DNA from: Metopolophium dirhodum
Taxonomy: Eukaryota; Arthropoda; Insecta; Hemiptera; Aphididae
DNA: 64,000 bases
NCBI RefSeq assembly: GCF_019925205.1
Contig: NC_083567.1
Coordinates: 13,144,001-13,208,000, forward strand
Reading direction: 5' to 3'
Notes under the pieces: generated by a model
What the model saw: only the letters and a program-made list of their open reading frames with translations
Told to the model about the DNA's origin: nothing
Database searches by the model: none
Program-made: the position numbers and the translations under genes
In this document: piece after piece, positions 25,174 to 37,124 of the stretch
How the letters are laid out: each line of letters begins with the position of its first letter
Numbering within the stretch: position 1 is the first letter of the stretch

Positions 25174-27844
25174 CAAATAATGAATTGTTAATTGGAAATA
25201 TGAATCATCCATCCAAGACTGGCAAGACTTTATCTAATCAGCTATTAGAGTGCTATAAAGCACTTACTTGTTAGGCTTTGTCTAGAGTATTTGAATAGGT
25301 TTTAAGTTGTCTGCCTATATTAAATCTCTCTCAACCGTTTGTTCTGTTTTGGAGTATGGGACAGTAGTCTAGGATCCGATCACTAATACAGTAATACTCA
25401 GTGTTGGGTAGTAATGTAACACAAATTACAAATTACTGTAATGAAATTTTTTTTGCAGTAATGCTGTAATAATTTCATTCTATTTTATTTAAATTATTGC
25501 AATTGTAGCAAAATTATTAATTACATTTTAAAAATATATCTCTATGAACTAACGTGTTATTTTCCACAATAAGTTATGAATGTAGAATAAATGATAAAAA
25601 CTAGGAGCTAGGGTGACTGAGCAAAATTAAAAATCAATTAAATTTATTTACGATTCCAAAAGTTTTAGATAATAATCAACAATATTATAACTGATTCCAG
25701 GAATTAATATTTATAGATTTTTTTTATTAACATATAACAATATAGCTAAATCATCAATGTTGTACCTATACAGCTATACAATTTATATAATAGTTTACCT
25801 ACCGCTTCTTAATCATTATGGACTGATTTTGTAACTAATTTTTTTTTAAAGTAACATTATTTTTAACACCATACTTTTTTGAATGAAAAAGTAACGAAAT
25901 GTGATAAAATATAATGTAGAGTAACGTGAATGTAATTTAAATGAAAATATTTAATGTAACGAGTAACGTAAAGTTGACAGACATAGGATGTTGTTTGGCC
26001 AATGAGGTCCCATCATTTCTCATTTGATTTACTGTTATTTATTATTATTACTATTTTAAGTGTTGTAAATATTACAATTATTGTATTATTTCAATTTAAT
26101 TTTCTTACTATTTTTTTTTGTTATTTCTATAAATGTTGTCTGTTTAACTCTAAGTTCCAATATATTTTAATTTGGGTTCAAACAGTATAATATATACAAA
26201 AAAAACTTTAAATTTAGTGGTCTATAATCATCATGAAATTTTGATGTGGTTACTGGTGACCATAGTGACCATCTACTAAATATTTTTGGTAGATATTGTG
26301 AATCATCTCCTGAATTGTGTTGTCCTCTGGATAATGTTAAATGTTAAAAACTCTTGAGTTTTGGACCTACTTTTTACTTCAATTCAGGCCTATTCAATTA
26401 AAAAAAATCTGTGACTCGTTTATACGTTACCTTTTAACATCCTGAAAAAAGGCTTTATAGTAGTTACATGATATTAGCACTCTCTACATTTCATCTCTGG
26501 CTGTGACATTTGAATGCCAATTTAAAGATAATTAAATAAATATATAAAAACAAAGTATACATTTTTTTAAATAGGCAGTATCAAAAGAGTCATAAGTTAG
26601 TTATTGAAGATTCATCATAATATAAGTACGAATACAGCTAATTGATTTCTAAAACATATTTAAACAGTTATAGATACAAATGTCGTTTTAAATAGCAACC
26701 CATTTCTAATATCATAATTTTATATTTTGATTTATATCACAACAATTAATACAAACAGCTTTTGTCTTATTTAAAGTGAATTCATTTTTAATTTTTCTTA
26801 AAAATGTCTATGATGTCAAGAAGTGTTTAGTAGGTTAGTAGGTAACTACAATCGGAGGGCAGACATACACTGATTACAGTCTTTGCAGTCTAGACTGCAA
26901 TGGTGGTATTAATAGTAATGTAATATATTGTAACATTACTCAACAACTATAGCTACATATTATTTACCCAAACAATTTCATAGGAATCTCTCAGATTTGA
27001 AATATTCAAAATACCTATTTTTAATTTTTATATAACTATAACTTATAAGATACAGAACACTCTTTTTATGGCATTTGCGATTTGCTGACTGATATTTGAA
27101 TAGGTTTTTTTTATGGAAGAATCTCATCTAAAATATTTACGTAAGCAAATATTTACACATTACATAACACTATATAATACATAGTATGAGTACCTATGGT
27201 TTATGACTGTTGTCTATTTTTCAGCATATTATACATTTAAAAATAGTCTATGGATAGATATGTCAATAAAAATTGATAATAATGAAATATACATATAGGT
27301 ACAATTATAAAAAGCTAATATTAAAACTAAGATATTGATTTTATGACGTTATATAAATGCAAATAGTGTGAGATAACCACTAGATTCTAGATATAATATT
27401 AACAACTTCAATAATGGTTAATATAGATAAAAAGTAAAACAAATGAAGAGTTTTGTGGTAGTATTATTATTTATATCACATATATTATTTATAAAATTAA
27501 TTATAAAAAAAAATTTTAATATAATATTATATAGGAATCACAACAGTGTATTATATTATTATTGTAGTATCTACTATTTAAAATATTACATTAACAAAAT
27601 TTAAGATATGAAGGAACTATATATTTATATAAAATCAAAAAATGAATTGTAGATTATTACAATAATTTTATTCAATGTTCATAAAATAATATGAATTAAA
27701 TACTATCCTCAGCCATCACAATTAATAGTTATGTTCTTCATAGTAAATTTGTAGTAAATTATTAATATGTTATTAAATTTTTAATTTATAATTTACACCA
27801 CAATATTATCTTTGTGTCACCTTTTTCTTTTACAATTATTTTTA

Positions 27845-28560
27845 AGAGGATGTTGGCGCACCATTTGATTTATCTTCTGGCCCATGTGCAACATAACAAA
27901 TTTATGTTTAGTAGAACTATCCCTGTGCTGTTGCTTTTATATTAGAGTGAATTCACCTATTATCAAACTTTAAGCTAAGAACATTACCTGTGTCCATAGG
28001 CGGAAATCTATTAAAATTTCAGGGGGGGGGCTAACTTTATTAACATCAATGTGAGCTTCTATTCTACAAAACTAAAAAAGAAGGGGCTTAAGCCCCCTCA
28101 AGCCCTCCCAATTTCCGCCAATATTTGTGTTCCTACGTTGGCATTTTTACGATATTCTAATTGTTATATAATTTATAAACATTTTTAAATAGTAATAATG
28201 TACATAACTTATATACAAATTTAAATATCATAAAATAGTTAACATGGGGACATAGGTAATGTTCTTGACTTAAAGTTTGATAATGGGAAGATTCACTCTA
28301 ATATCAAAAGTAACAATACAGGGTAATATTCTACATACTCATAACTCACTTAAACATTAAAATATCGTAAATAACCAATGGAGAGAACACAAATAATGTT
28401 CTTACCTAAAAGTTTGATAATAGATCAATTCACTCAAATACCAAAACTAACAGCATACTATTTAAACTGGTGAACGAAAATTTGCTATGTCATACGTGTG
28501 TAAGACGGAGACAAAATATCATGCGGTAATGACTTCTTCTTAAATATTTAAACTTATGTA
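27845..28560. mobile_element. Fold-back element, copy 1 (with nested insertion)
   Basis: The left arm contains aagaggatgttggcgcacca and later attagagtgaattcacctat; the right arm mirrors these as gaagattcactctaatatca and, further out, tttgctatgtcatacgtgtg. The second copy of the family is at 58606-59107. A short element bounded by ggcggaaat and atttccgcc (27999-28119) has inserted into it. No coding capacity; boundaries approximate. Confidence 0.55.
27999..28119. mobile_element. Short MITE with GGCGGAAAT termini, nested
   Basis: About 121 bases with inverted ends ggcggaaat / atttccgcc and facing G-rich and C-rich tracts (aggggggggg; agccctccca). It interrupts the fold-back element around it, so it inserted later. 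No clear target duplication. Confidence 0.5.
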
Positions 28561-28843
28561 TCATGTATCTATGTAGGACTTGACATTTCATTAAATTGTT
28601 TATTTAGTCATGTACATAATATCATATATTTAATATGCGTAATATATACATGTATAATACTATTATGTAAAATACATGTATAATTGGCTTCAATTTAGTT
28701 AAAGTAAAGTTAATTTTAATTTAACAGGTAGTCAGATAATCTGATAGTTGAATAGCATACATTGGTATTTGGTAGTTGAGTAAATTGGTTCTATAAATCT
28801 AATGGTTTAATATTTTCTGTGGAAGTGGAAAAGGAAGTTATAA

Positions 28844-31835
28844 CTAAACAGATAATGTACTAATAGATGGTACTTGTATATCAGTTGCTATTTCTGGATC
28901 TGAAAATTGGTATGGTGGTGGTGGATCTGGGTATGCCGAAAATTTGATATGTAGTGAACTATTTTGTCCGAGAATCGTCCCGTTTTCTAGATTATTGTGT
29001 GGCGCAGAATAAAATTGGTTACTTGGAACTACTAGATGAGCATATCCAGGAACAGAAATTGTCTCATTAACATCTACAGGTGGAAGAGGATTTGTCGGAT
29101 GTTCGCTTGAAAAATAACTTTGGTTCGATGGTTGAAAAGAATAATCAAATTGACGAGCATCAGTAGCTATTGTCAATGGCATATCACCCAATATTATATT
29201 AACAGAAATTACTTCATTTATGTATCCACCATTGATACAAGCCTCGACCTACAAAAAAAAAAAAATTAATTAAATTATTCCCATAAAATAATACGTGATG
29301 TAATTACATGTAGAGAATATGTATCAGTTATAATTCCACAATGTTTTAAATTTGGTATTATCAAACTACTTGGAATTTGAATTTGTTCCACGCGAGTTTT
29401 CGAAGTGTGTTTTTCAACACCATCTATACATACATTAACAATCTTTAATGCTTTACATTTTATTTTGCTACTCGGGAACCGTGCTTTAAATTTTAGTACC
29501 TATATAATAGAACACAATATTCTTAAAATCAAAAATTAATATTTATTACCTTACCTAATATATTATGAGAAAATTATTACTCTTTCCAGTATTATTATAA
29601 TAGAATCTACATCCACATTGCTGTTGTTATCCAGTTCAACTGTAACTGGTATAGATTGTCCTGGAACAAAACCAGTATAAGGAACATAGACAATCATTGT
29701 CATCGGTCCAGACTTGCAACAACAGCAACAGTAAAATTTCTCTCTTTCTAGTATTTTAGGTTCCTAAAAGTATAATTTTAATAGTTGTATTTAAAAAAAA
29801 ATGTCTAATCAAACTAAATTGTTATTTATGACATTTTATTTAATGCGGCATTATGGCATTGAAATTAGTATTGCTATATAGTATTTCATATATTTTTATG
29901 TACTTTTGTTAGTTGTTTGGTATATATTTAATATTTGTACATCATAGTGAGTATATTATATACTCAATGACAATATGTATATGGTGTGTATAAATTGAAG
30001 GTATAAAATATAAATTATAAGGAATTATTCTACCACGTTTTATTTACAAGTATTCAAATGTACAAGTACAAATACATGTTATGTATGGTATTCTCATATT
30101 TATGAATAACTATGTATATTTTATTTACACATTAAATATTAAATATATAAATACATTCAATAACATGTAAAATTTGACTTTTAAAAAACATTCCATACAG
30201 AACTATTGACTTGATCATGTAACAAATCTTTGTTGTTACATTTGTTATTAATTTTCTTATGCGGAGGAAATCTAAACCAATTTGTTCAAGAAGTCATGGA
30301 GTTATTAACGCGATATACATTAAGCGCTGGCGGATTGCACATCTTGGTTGGATTTGTACACAATATGAGATACACCGATGACAGCTTTTGTGGACTGAGG
30401 TAAAATCAACAAAAATATACCAAGCTCCATATTGATATTCTCATAATTTGGCTAAAGTTTAGTTTAACACACACGCCCTTCAAGAAATTAAAAATATTTT
30501 GGAACTTGAAGATTTCATGGTGCTTAGGGCAATTAGAAATGTTCTCTTTGATCCTGTTTTAAAGTTAGATATTGATATTTATATGTGGGTAAAGGTGTAC
30601 AGCCAATGCCAATCCCCAATAGCCATTTTTAATTTATAATTTATCAATCATGGAATCCACCCATAGGTAAGTGATCCAATTACCCCCATATTATCATTAT
30701 CTCTTTATTTCAAACCAAAATCTCGAGTCCAAGCTACTTTTTCACATTGCACCATAGTTTTTAAGTCGGTAAAAAAGTAAGTTCCAGTAGTTGGTTTTTA
30801 GTTTCTCGTGGGCATGGTTAAACTAAACTTGTTCCAATATTACAGCTATTGCATTAAATCTTTGAAGATATAATAATAAACATGTTTTAACTAATACTTA
30901 CTGCTAAGGATGGTTCATCATTCAAATGTAAGGTGGAAATAACTTCAAATGCAATTTCTTTACCTTTCTTAATATCCCAAGGTATATTAATTACTACTTT
31001 AGCTGTATATTGTACGCGTCCGTACTCTTCTTCAAATGTTGACGGTAAGTTATCAGGTAAGGAAACACTAAATGGATAAACATGATCCCCTTCTTTTAAA
31101 AGTAATTTTCCTAAAAATACAAAAATATTTTTTTTTAATTGGAAAAATCCTAAATTTAGTGTTTTGTTTAATTATCTACTTAGTGTTATTTTATTTATAA
31201 CATTTATAAATGCTAAGATCCGAATAAAATGCAAGAAATAGCAATGTATACAATATTTTACTAAAGGTATCTTTTATTATCAAACTTATTTAAAAAAAAT
31301 TGTATATAATTATAATTTCTATAATATGAGAAAAACATAGATTTAAAAATATACAAAAATACTGAAGAATACCATGTTTGATGTGTATTAACATTTTATT
31401 GCCACATTGAGATGAATTTTTCAAACAAGATATCAGACCATATAAATACATAACATAATGGATTAAATGAATAACTCACCTTCCCCACCCACCAATATTA
31501 TTTTGTGATTAAAATATTCTTCTTTTGCGGTATATCTTTCAGTTTTAGTCTTATTATGTGTAAGGCTATGCCTTCTACTTCCATTCTTACTATTTCTTCG
31601 GGTCATAAGATTATGTTCTCTCCACAACACATTACCTTCTCCTCTAAATTTTAATTTTACTTCTGAAACATAATAAAACATTTATTTTATACACCTAATT
31701 ACCAGATTTAAATTACCCACTTTTTATTTTAACAGAATTGCTAACAATAATTAGAACTCTGCCAGTAATTATTTCACCAGGGATGAAAACTGCTGTTGGA
31801 TTATCAAATATAATTTGTAAATTGTCAATACCCAT
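28844..31835 (-). CDS. Arrestin domain-containing protein (copy C)
   Basis: Six exons on the minus strand: 31835-31721, 31662-31480, 31110-30902, 29763-29581, 29499-29308, 29248-28844; 428 residues. It starts MGIDNLQIIFDNPTAVFIPG. Exon phases equal those of copies A and B, but exon 2 is 30 bases longer, adding ten residues in a basic serine/arginine-rich loop (RRNSKNGSRRHS) of the N-domain. The cysteine run at the domain junction (FYCCCCCKSG) and a C-terminal PPPPY motif are kept. The tail resembles that of copy B more than that of copy A (FSDPEI; YDYSF-like QFDYSFQ), so B and C probably split last. The predicted role is an adaptor for NEDD4-type ligases at membranes. Donor 1 is GTGGGT, weak but in frame. 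Confidence 0.92.
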
Positions 31836-32780
31836 ATTGTTTTAGCTAAAACTATGTGAATTTTTAAACATTGTATTAAAATGAACTAATAAATATACTT
31901 ATCATTACTAATTTTGGTATGCTCTTATACTGAATAGTTGTTGACAGTTGAAGAAATAATAGGCTATAATGTTTATTAATTTATATAATAATATAATGTT
32001 TGGATAACTAATTCTTAAGCAAGTATGACTAATTCCAAAAAAAATATATATATTATCTTATTTGTTATGCACTTCACATAAAGCTTTAGATAAGACAATT
32101 TTTTTTTATTAATTTACAAAGGATGAAATATTTAGTATAACATTTAGCTTAAACTATTATTTCTAAATAGTAACTAATATAATTATGTACTATAGAATGG
32201 TTAAAAACAAAAAAAATTTGTTAAATTTGTAGTTTTGAAAAATTATAATTAATAATCATTAAATATTACATGCACACTAAATTGACACTAATATATGAAC
32301 ACAATATTATTATGACACTACTGCATTTTAACCTAGTCAGAAATTAAAAAAATATTTTATGAATTCATTACCTTTTGTTGTAGCTTGTAGATTTCCTAAT
32401 ATTCATTGTAAATTATCATGCAGTATTTACAATACCATAATATCAGTTTATTCATCAAATAGTTAAATAGTTGTATAATAATAGTAATAAAAATAGTTGA
32501 AATATTTTAAATACATGCAACCCTAACATTTAATATTGTCATTGTTTTTTTCACTCTAATATGTGTTAGTGAATCCACAGGGTCACATTTGATTTTGAAA
32601 TGGAAACATATATTTTTAATTACATAAACTATATATTTGTATGTATGAATATCAAATTATGAGCTTTTATTTACAAGCATTTGAACTTTAGTGATAATAT
32701 CCATTATTCTGTTCATTGCAAGTCCTCAATCATTATGAACAACCGTATTTTTATGTATTTTGCTGACCTTTTCTGTAGTT

Positions 32781-33249
32781 TGACACGGTACACAGCGGCC
32801 ACTAGTACAAAGTACAGGTATCGCAGCGACCGGTCTACACTTTTTTCAACCGCCACCACGGGCTACAACAGTGCGACGCCGTCAACTCCCCCACTGCACC
32901 TTAACGGCACAGGGTGGGACGGGAAGGCAAGTCGTGCCGGACGAGTACCGGCTGCCGGCAATCGTCTCGCTCTTGTTCACCGACCGTTAATATGACCACC
33001 CACCATCGTTGTTGTGTTCCGGTTCATCATCATATGATATATATATATATATATATATATATTGTTTCACAAACACCGTTTTATAACATTACTATTCACC
33101 ACAAATAAACGTCCCTCCGGACATAATCCAAAACTCTTGAGCGTGCGTTGTTTTTATTTGTTCTGTGACCATCACCTCGCCATCACAACCACACACAGAG
33201 ACCGGCTTACCGCGACAGCATTAAATCATTCACCCCCGTAGCTGTGTCA
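32781..33249 (+). mobile_element. Solo LTR of a retrotransposon
   Basis: 469 bases starting TGACACGGTA and ending TAGCTGTGTCA, so the ends TGACAC/GTGTCA are inverted repeats with the TG...CA typical of LTRs. It is far richer in GC than its surroundings, with an AT-repeat TATA-like stretch (33036-33062) and AATAAA near 33104. This fits a U3-R-U5 order on the plus strand. A primer-binding site follows after 3 bases. No second LTR or coding region is present. The possible 4-base target duplication is AGTT (32777-32780 and 33324-33327). Confidence 0.7.
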
Positions 33250-33252
33250 AAT

Positions 33253-33325
33253 TGGCTCCCCGGCGGGGAATCTAACCCCGGTCTCCCGCGTGACAGGCGG
33301 GGATACTTACCACTATACTACCGAG
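33253..33325 (-). other. Reverse-transcribed copy of tRNA-Asp(GTC) joined to LTR primer-binding site
   Basis: Read on the minus strand this is tRNA-Asp with anticodon GTC, complete from about residue 3 to the 3' end, followed by CCA (TGG at 33253-33255 on plus). Nuclear tRNA genes do not encode CCA, so this derives from a mature tRNA. The first 18 bases (33253-33270) are a standard primer-binding site 3 bases after the LTR, but identity continues through the T, anticodon and D arms. Differences from the usual tRNA-Asp are residue 56 (C to A), a D-loop U to A and the first two acceptor bases. The acceptor mismatches and lack of a terminator argue against a working tRNA gene. Confidence 0.7.
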
Positions 33326-34072
33326 TTATGCAAAATTAAATAATAAAAATTTTAAAATTAACATATTACATCTCTGATCTGTAACACTTTGAAGTATAAA
33401 TGCAGCAATGCAAGCTCACAATTGAATTGTTTCTAAGAATATCTAAGGCACCCATAAGCTATTTTTATTTTAGTTAAATTTAAATACTGGAGGGGAGGAA
33501 TACTCAATACAGTAATGATGAAATAACAAAAATGTTGTTGTTAAAATAATTATTCCATTTTACTATCAGTGAAATTTAAAACAATAAATTAACTTTACTT
33601 ATAATATTTTAATATTATTTATTACGTTTAATATAAAAATATTTATAAAATTGTATTAAAAATATAAAAATAATATTATTAATTATTAAGTTGATTTATA
33701 TATTTTTTTTTTTTAAATGATGAAAAAAAAATAAGTCATTAGTTATATAAATGTATAATATTTAGTTATTTTATATGAATAAAAAAAGGTAGTCTAAACT
33801 CTAATTAAAGGTTGGGAGGGGGTGAGATTAAGTAACTTAGTATACTTTAAAAAATAAACTTAATTTTCAAATAGTATATTTGGAATAAATTCCTATTTTT
33901 AATAATCTATAAAATGTTTACAACAAAATAACAATTTTAGCATATAAAATCTAGTATAAAACAGTTAGACTAAGATATAATTTATAATATAACAAATTAA
34001 TATTGATAGTTTTTAAAAATCAATAAAACATAATAAAATGTATAAAATATAATTAGGTAGTACAAAATAGTA

Positions 34073-35460
34073 CTATGTCAGTGTATTGATTAATACCGCT
34101 AATAAATGTCTTTGTTCTGATGTTAAATGAGGAGTAAAATCAGATTCAATTGTACCTAAACAGGTAGTTTCACCAAGTTGATATGCTTTAACCAAAGATC
34201 GAAGAAGACGGAACATTATATCTGATATATAAGGAACTAAAATAATAAGAAAGTGAAATATTATGTTAAATATTTAATAACTATATAATACACATATTAG
34301 TATAAAACTTACCTGGAGAATCAAAATTTCCATTAATCCACATGTATTTCTCCAATACTGAAGCTAAATCACTTGGCATTTTTTGGCGAGTGGGTTTCAG
34401 TATAAGCAGTAAGAATACTCGTGATATTTCGCATCTAAAATATATAAGAAAAAATGTAGTTAAAATTTTAAATGAAAATTAAATTAAATACTTACCTGAA
34501 TAAAATATCATTATAAATGCCAATGGTTTCATTGTCTATGCAAGAAATAGTATTTGCAATTTCTGTGAATGTTAACAGTGCCCCTTCATAATCTTCTACA
34601 AAAAGTACCATTTGCATGAATTACAACACAATACACCATATTTAAAATAATAAATACTCTAAGAACGAATAAAAATAGTTACCAGAAAGAATTTGAATGG
34701 AAGTTATTTGTTCAAGAATAGCCAATTTAAGTGTATGACTTTCATGTGGCACATCAATCATACTACTCCCAATAAAAGCCGCATCATCTAATTTACCTAA
34801 ACATACAAGAGTTTCAGCTGTTTCAAGACGAATCGAAGTTTTCAAAATATTTTCAAACGAGTTCCCTTGCCAACTATCCTCGGCATGTCGCATTTCACTT
34901 AGCCCAGCCTAAAGTATTAAAAATTCTATAAATAATTTAACTATCAATTAGATAAGAACTCTAGTCTCATGTGTAAATATCTAACTTGTAAATTTTCATT
35001 ATAAGGAGATATTAAACCAGATGATTCAGTCTTCTTAAATTCTGAAAAAAACTGGCGGGCTGCCTTCTGATGAGCAAGAGCTTGTTCACAGTTATGACCC
35101 ATCGACTCTTCACATTTAGCCACAGCTTGCCAACACAATGCAGCATAATCATGTTTATCATTCTTTTGGCAAAAATTTGCTAGTTTAGCTAAAATACAAA
35201 ACAAAAAATATTAAAAATGTTCCTTATTTTCCTTAATAGGTTTTAAAATAATTAATGTAAGTAATCTTACCAAATTGGTCACTAGGCTCCAGTGTATTTA
35301 ACTTTCTAAATAATTTTCTAAAAAATATAAATGTGATTATTTAAAGAACCAAAATGGCAAAATATATTATAAATAAAACCATAATGTATTACTTTTTTGT
35401 TTTATTTAGTATGATCTTATAATGGTAAATGATCTCTTCGGGATTATTGAAACTGGCCAT
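34073..35460 (-). CDS. F8A1: HAP40/F8A (40-kDa huntingtin-associated protein) homologue
   Basis: Seven exons on the minus strand: 35460-35393, 35317-35271, 35188-34986, 34908-34683, 34595-34496, 34434-34313, 34236-34073; 309 residues. The N-terminus (YHYKIILNKTKKKLFRKLNT) and C-terminal half (CEISRVFLLLILKPTRQKMP, then LEKYMW; LTSEQRHLLAVLIN) correspond well to the human factor VIII intron 22 protein. The rest reads as TPR-like helical pairs (YAALCWQAVAKCEES, AAFIGSSMI). In animals HAP40 forms a stable complex with huntingtin and is needed to keep it folded. The human protein (about 370 residues) has proline/alanine-rich loops missing here. Human F8A genes are single-exon; this one has six introns. 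Confidence 0.88.
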
Positions 35461-37124
35461 TTTAGAAAACGAATAACTATTTTATAGGTATATAATTATA
35501 ATAGGTAGGTATATACAATAATCAACTATCAATGGATTTTTACGGTGGTAATTGAGTTATTGACTATATTTTATATAGTGCCTATGTGTTGTACAACTTT
35601 TAAATAATATAATAGCCAATGGGTATAATATATTGACAAATAGAGTGAGATACCTACAATTTACAAATAGAAATCAACTATCAAGTATTCAAATTCAAGT
35701 AGATAACAATTATCGAGCTTATAACCACGGTTATCTTCAAGTAGATAACCGTGCTTATAAGACACGGAATATTCTGCATCAAGATTCGAGATAGATAAAC
35801 ATTGTTTATACCACGGTTTAAGATATAATAGACTGGAAACGAGCAGCTTATCACGGCCACGAATGTATGTAAAAGAGGCAAAGTGCGAGGGGTCGCCTGT
35901 GTTCCTGGAGTTCACAGCGCCCTCTGCATTTACACGGACCGAGATACAAATTGTGTAGCCAAATAAAACCCACCGGTAGCGTTGGAAACTTCAAGAACAG
36001 TATTCTTATCAGCTAAGTGACACCTTTTCGTGGCCGTCCCTCGACCCCCTCCGACCATTTCGTTTCCAGTCCATTATATCATATTATATCATAGAACAAT
36101 ATAATCATATCATTATACATTTATATCTTAGTCCGTGAAGTTAACGTAGAAAGTAAAACTGATAATATATTATCAAACTTGAATATTATTTATTTGCAAC
36201 TAATATTAGCCGGTTACGGATGAGTGGACGACCGTATTTTTAGTTCATACTCAATAATAAGTACTGCTTTATACTGTGCTTAGGCCTTAGATCATATTAT
36301 TAATATCATATACAAGTAAATTATCTATGCCGTCAACCAAAGTCGGACGTCACTACGTCAGTCCCTACTCACTTATCAGTACCTATAGTAATAATTACTA
36401 ATAAGTAATAACTAATAAGTAATAACTAATTGGTAGTATTATAGAAGTATACTTATCTATGACCACAGTCCACAAATATATTATTTATGTATTATTACTT
36501 ATTATATTTATAGATAGATAATACATTTTTTGTCAGTAGCTATACCTAACCTAACCTTACGTAAATACTAAATAGTAAATAATATACAAAAATTAATGTC
36601 TTAAGCATAAATCAGGACATATCAGGGGTTTCAAACTATCAAATTTTGTTGACCCCCTTCACTTTATGTTAGAAATAAAATATGATGAAATATTTTATTT
36701 CATGTTGAAATGTTTGAATAGTGGCTAACAGTGTTTACCTCACAGTCCTCACTCTGCTCACAACTACTTTCTAATCAGCTATTTGGTTTGGAACGTATTA
36801 TGATCATTGGTCCGTATTCTATTATACATTATTATAATGAACTATATTACAGGTACAATTAACTGAAACATAAAGATAATAATATAAAATACAATTAATG
36901 AGAGTTCTTGTTATTTATAATCCCTATAATCAGATTGATATTCATCAGATCACTGCACTACTGCAAAGAATTAAATAGGTAGGTCATTTTTCGAATTAAA
37001 ATACATTTATTTTTAGTGTTGAGTATAATAAATTCATTATAAGTAATTCATTAAATTACAATATAATACTAACCATTTTAAAACCATTTCAGGTACTTAA
37101 CCTAACCTATATATATATATTAAT
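35461..37124. promoter_or_regulatory. Divergent region between F8A1-like and CRYL1
   Basis: Both genes start at its edges pointing outward, so their promoters lie here. It contains an imperfect hairpin around 35726-35756 (ggttatct ... agataacc), AT-rich tandem motifs (36388-36432, repeats of taataagtaa) and a short CCTAACCTAACC-type tract near 36545. No coding exon; the frames at 35661-35915 are spurious. Confidence 0.5.

Larger units (their letters stand above)
24906..28843. other. Intergenic region between arrestin genes B and C
   Basis: Nearly 4 kb without a recognisable gene. It includes the presumed promoter of copy B, a Tigger-like MITE (25000-25173), a possible hAT-like fragment beginning cagtgttgggtagtaatg near 25401, and a fold-back element (27845-28560) with a small nested insertion. 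The frames at 25011-25274 and 26002-26190 are repeat or low-complexity sequence. Confidence 0.6.
31836..34072. other. Intergenic region with LTR-tRNA insertion
   Basis: Between arrestin gene C (start) and the HAP40-like gene (3' end). The outstanding content is the GC-rich LTR and tRNA copy at 32781-33327. The frame at 32681-32995 overlaps this LTR and is not a gene. The rest is AT-rich with no feature. Confidence 0.65.

Noticed and set aside
25401..25980. Possible hAT element beginning cagtgttgggtagtaatg
   Set aside because: No matching right end or 8-base duplication was found, so it is mentioned only as a possible fragment.
32681..33108. Open frames of 104 and 64 codons
   Set aside because: They lie in the LTR and its AT repeat. 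Composition reflects the GC-rich LTR and no protein domain is visible.
33253..33327. Functional tRNA-Asp gene
   Set aside because: The complement of CCA is present, acceptor residues 1-2 do not pair, there is no T-run terminator, and the position is exactly that of an LTR primer-binding site.
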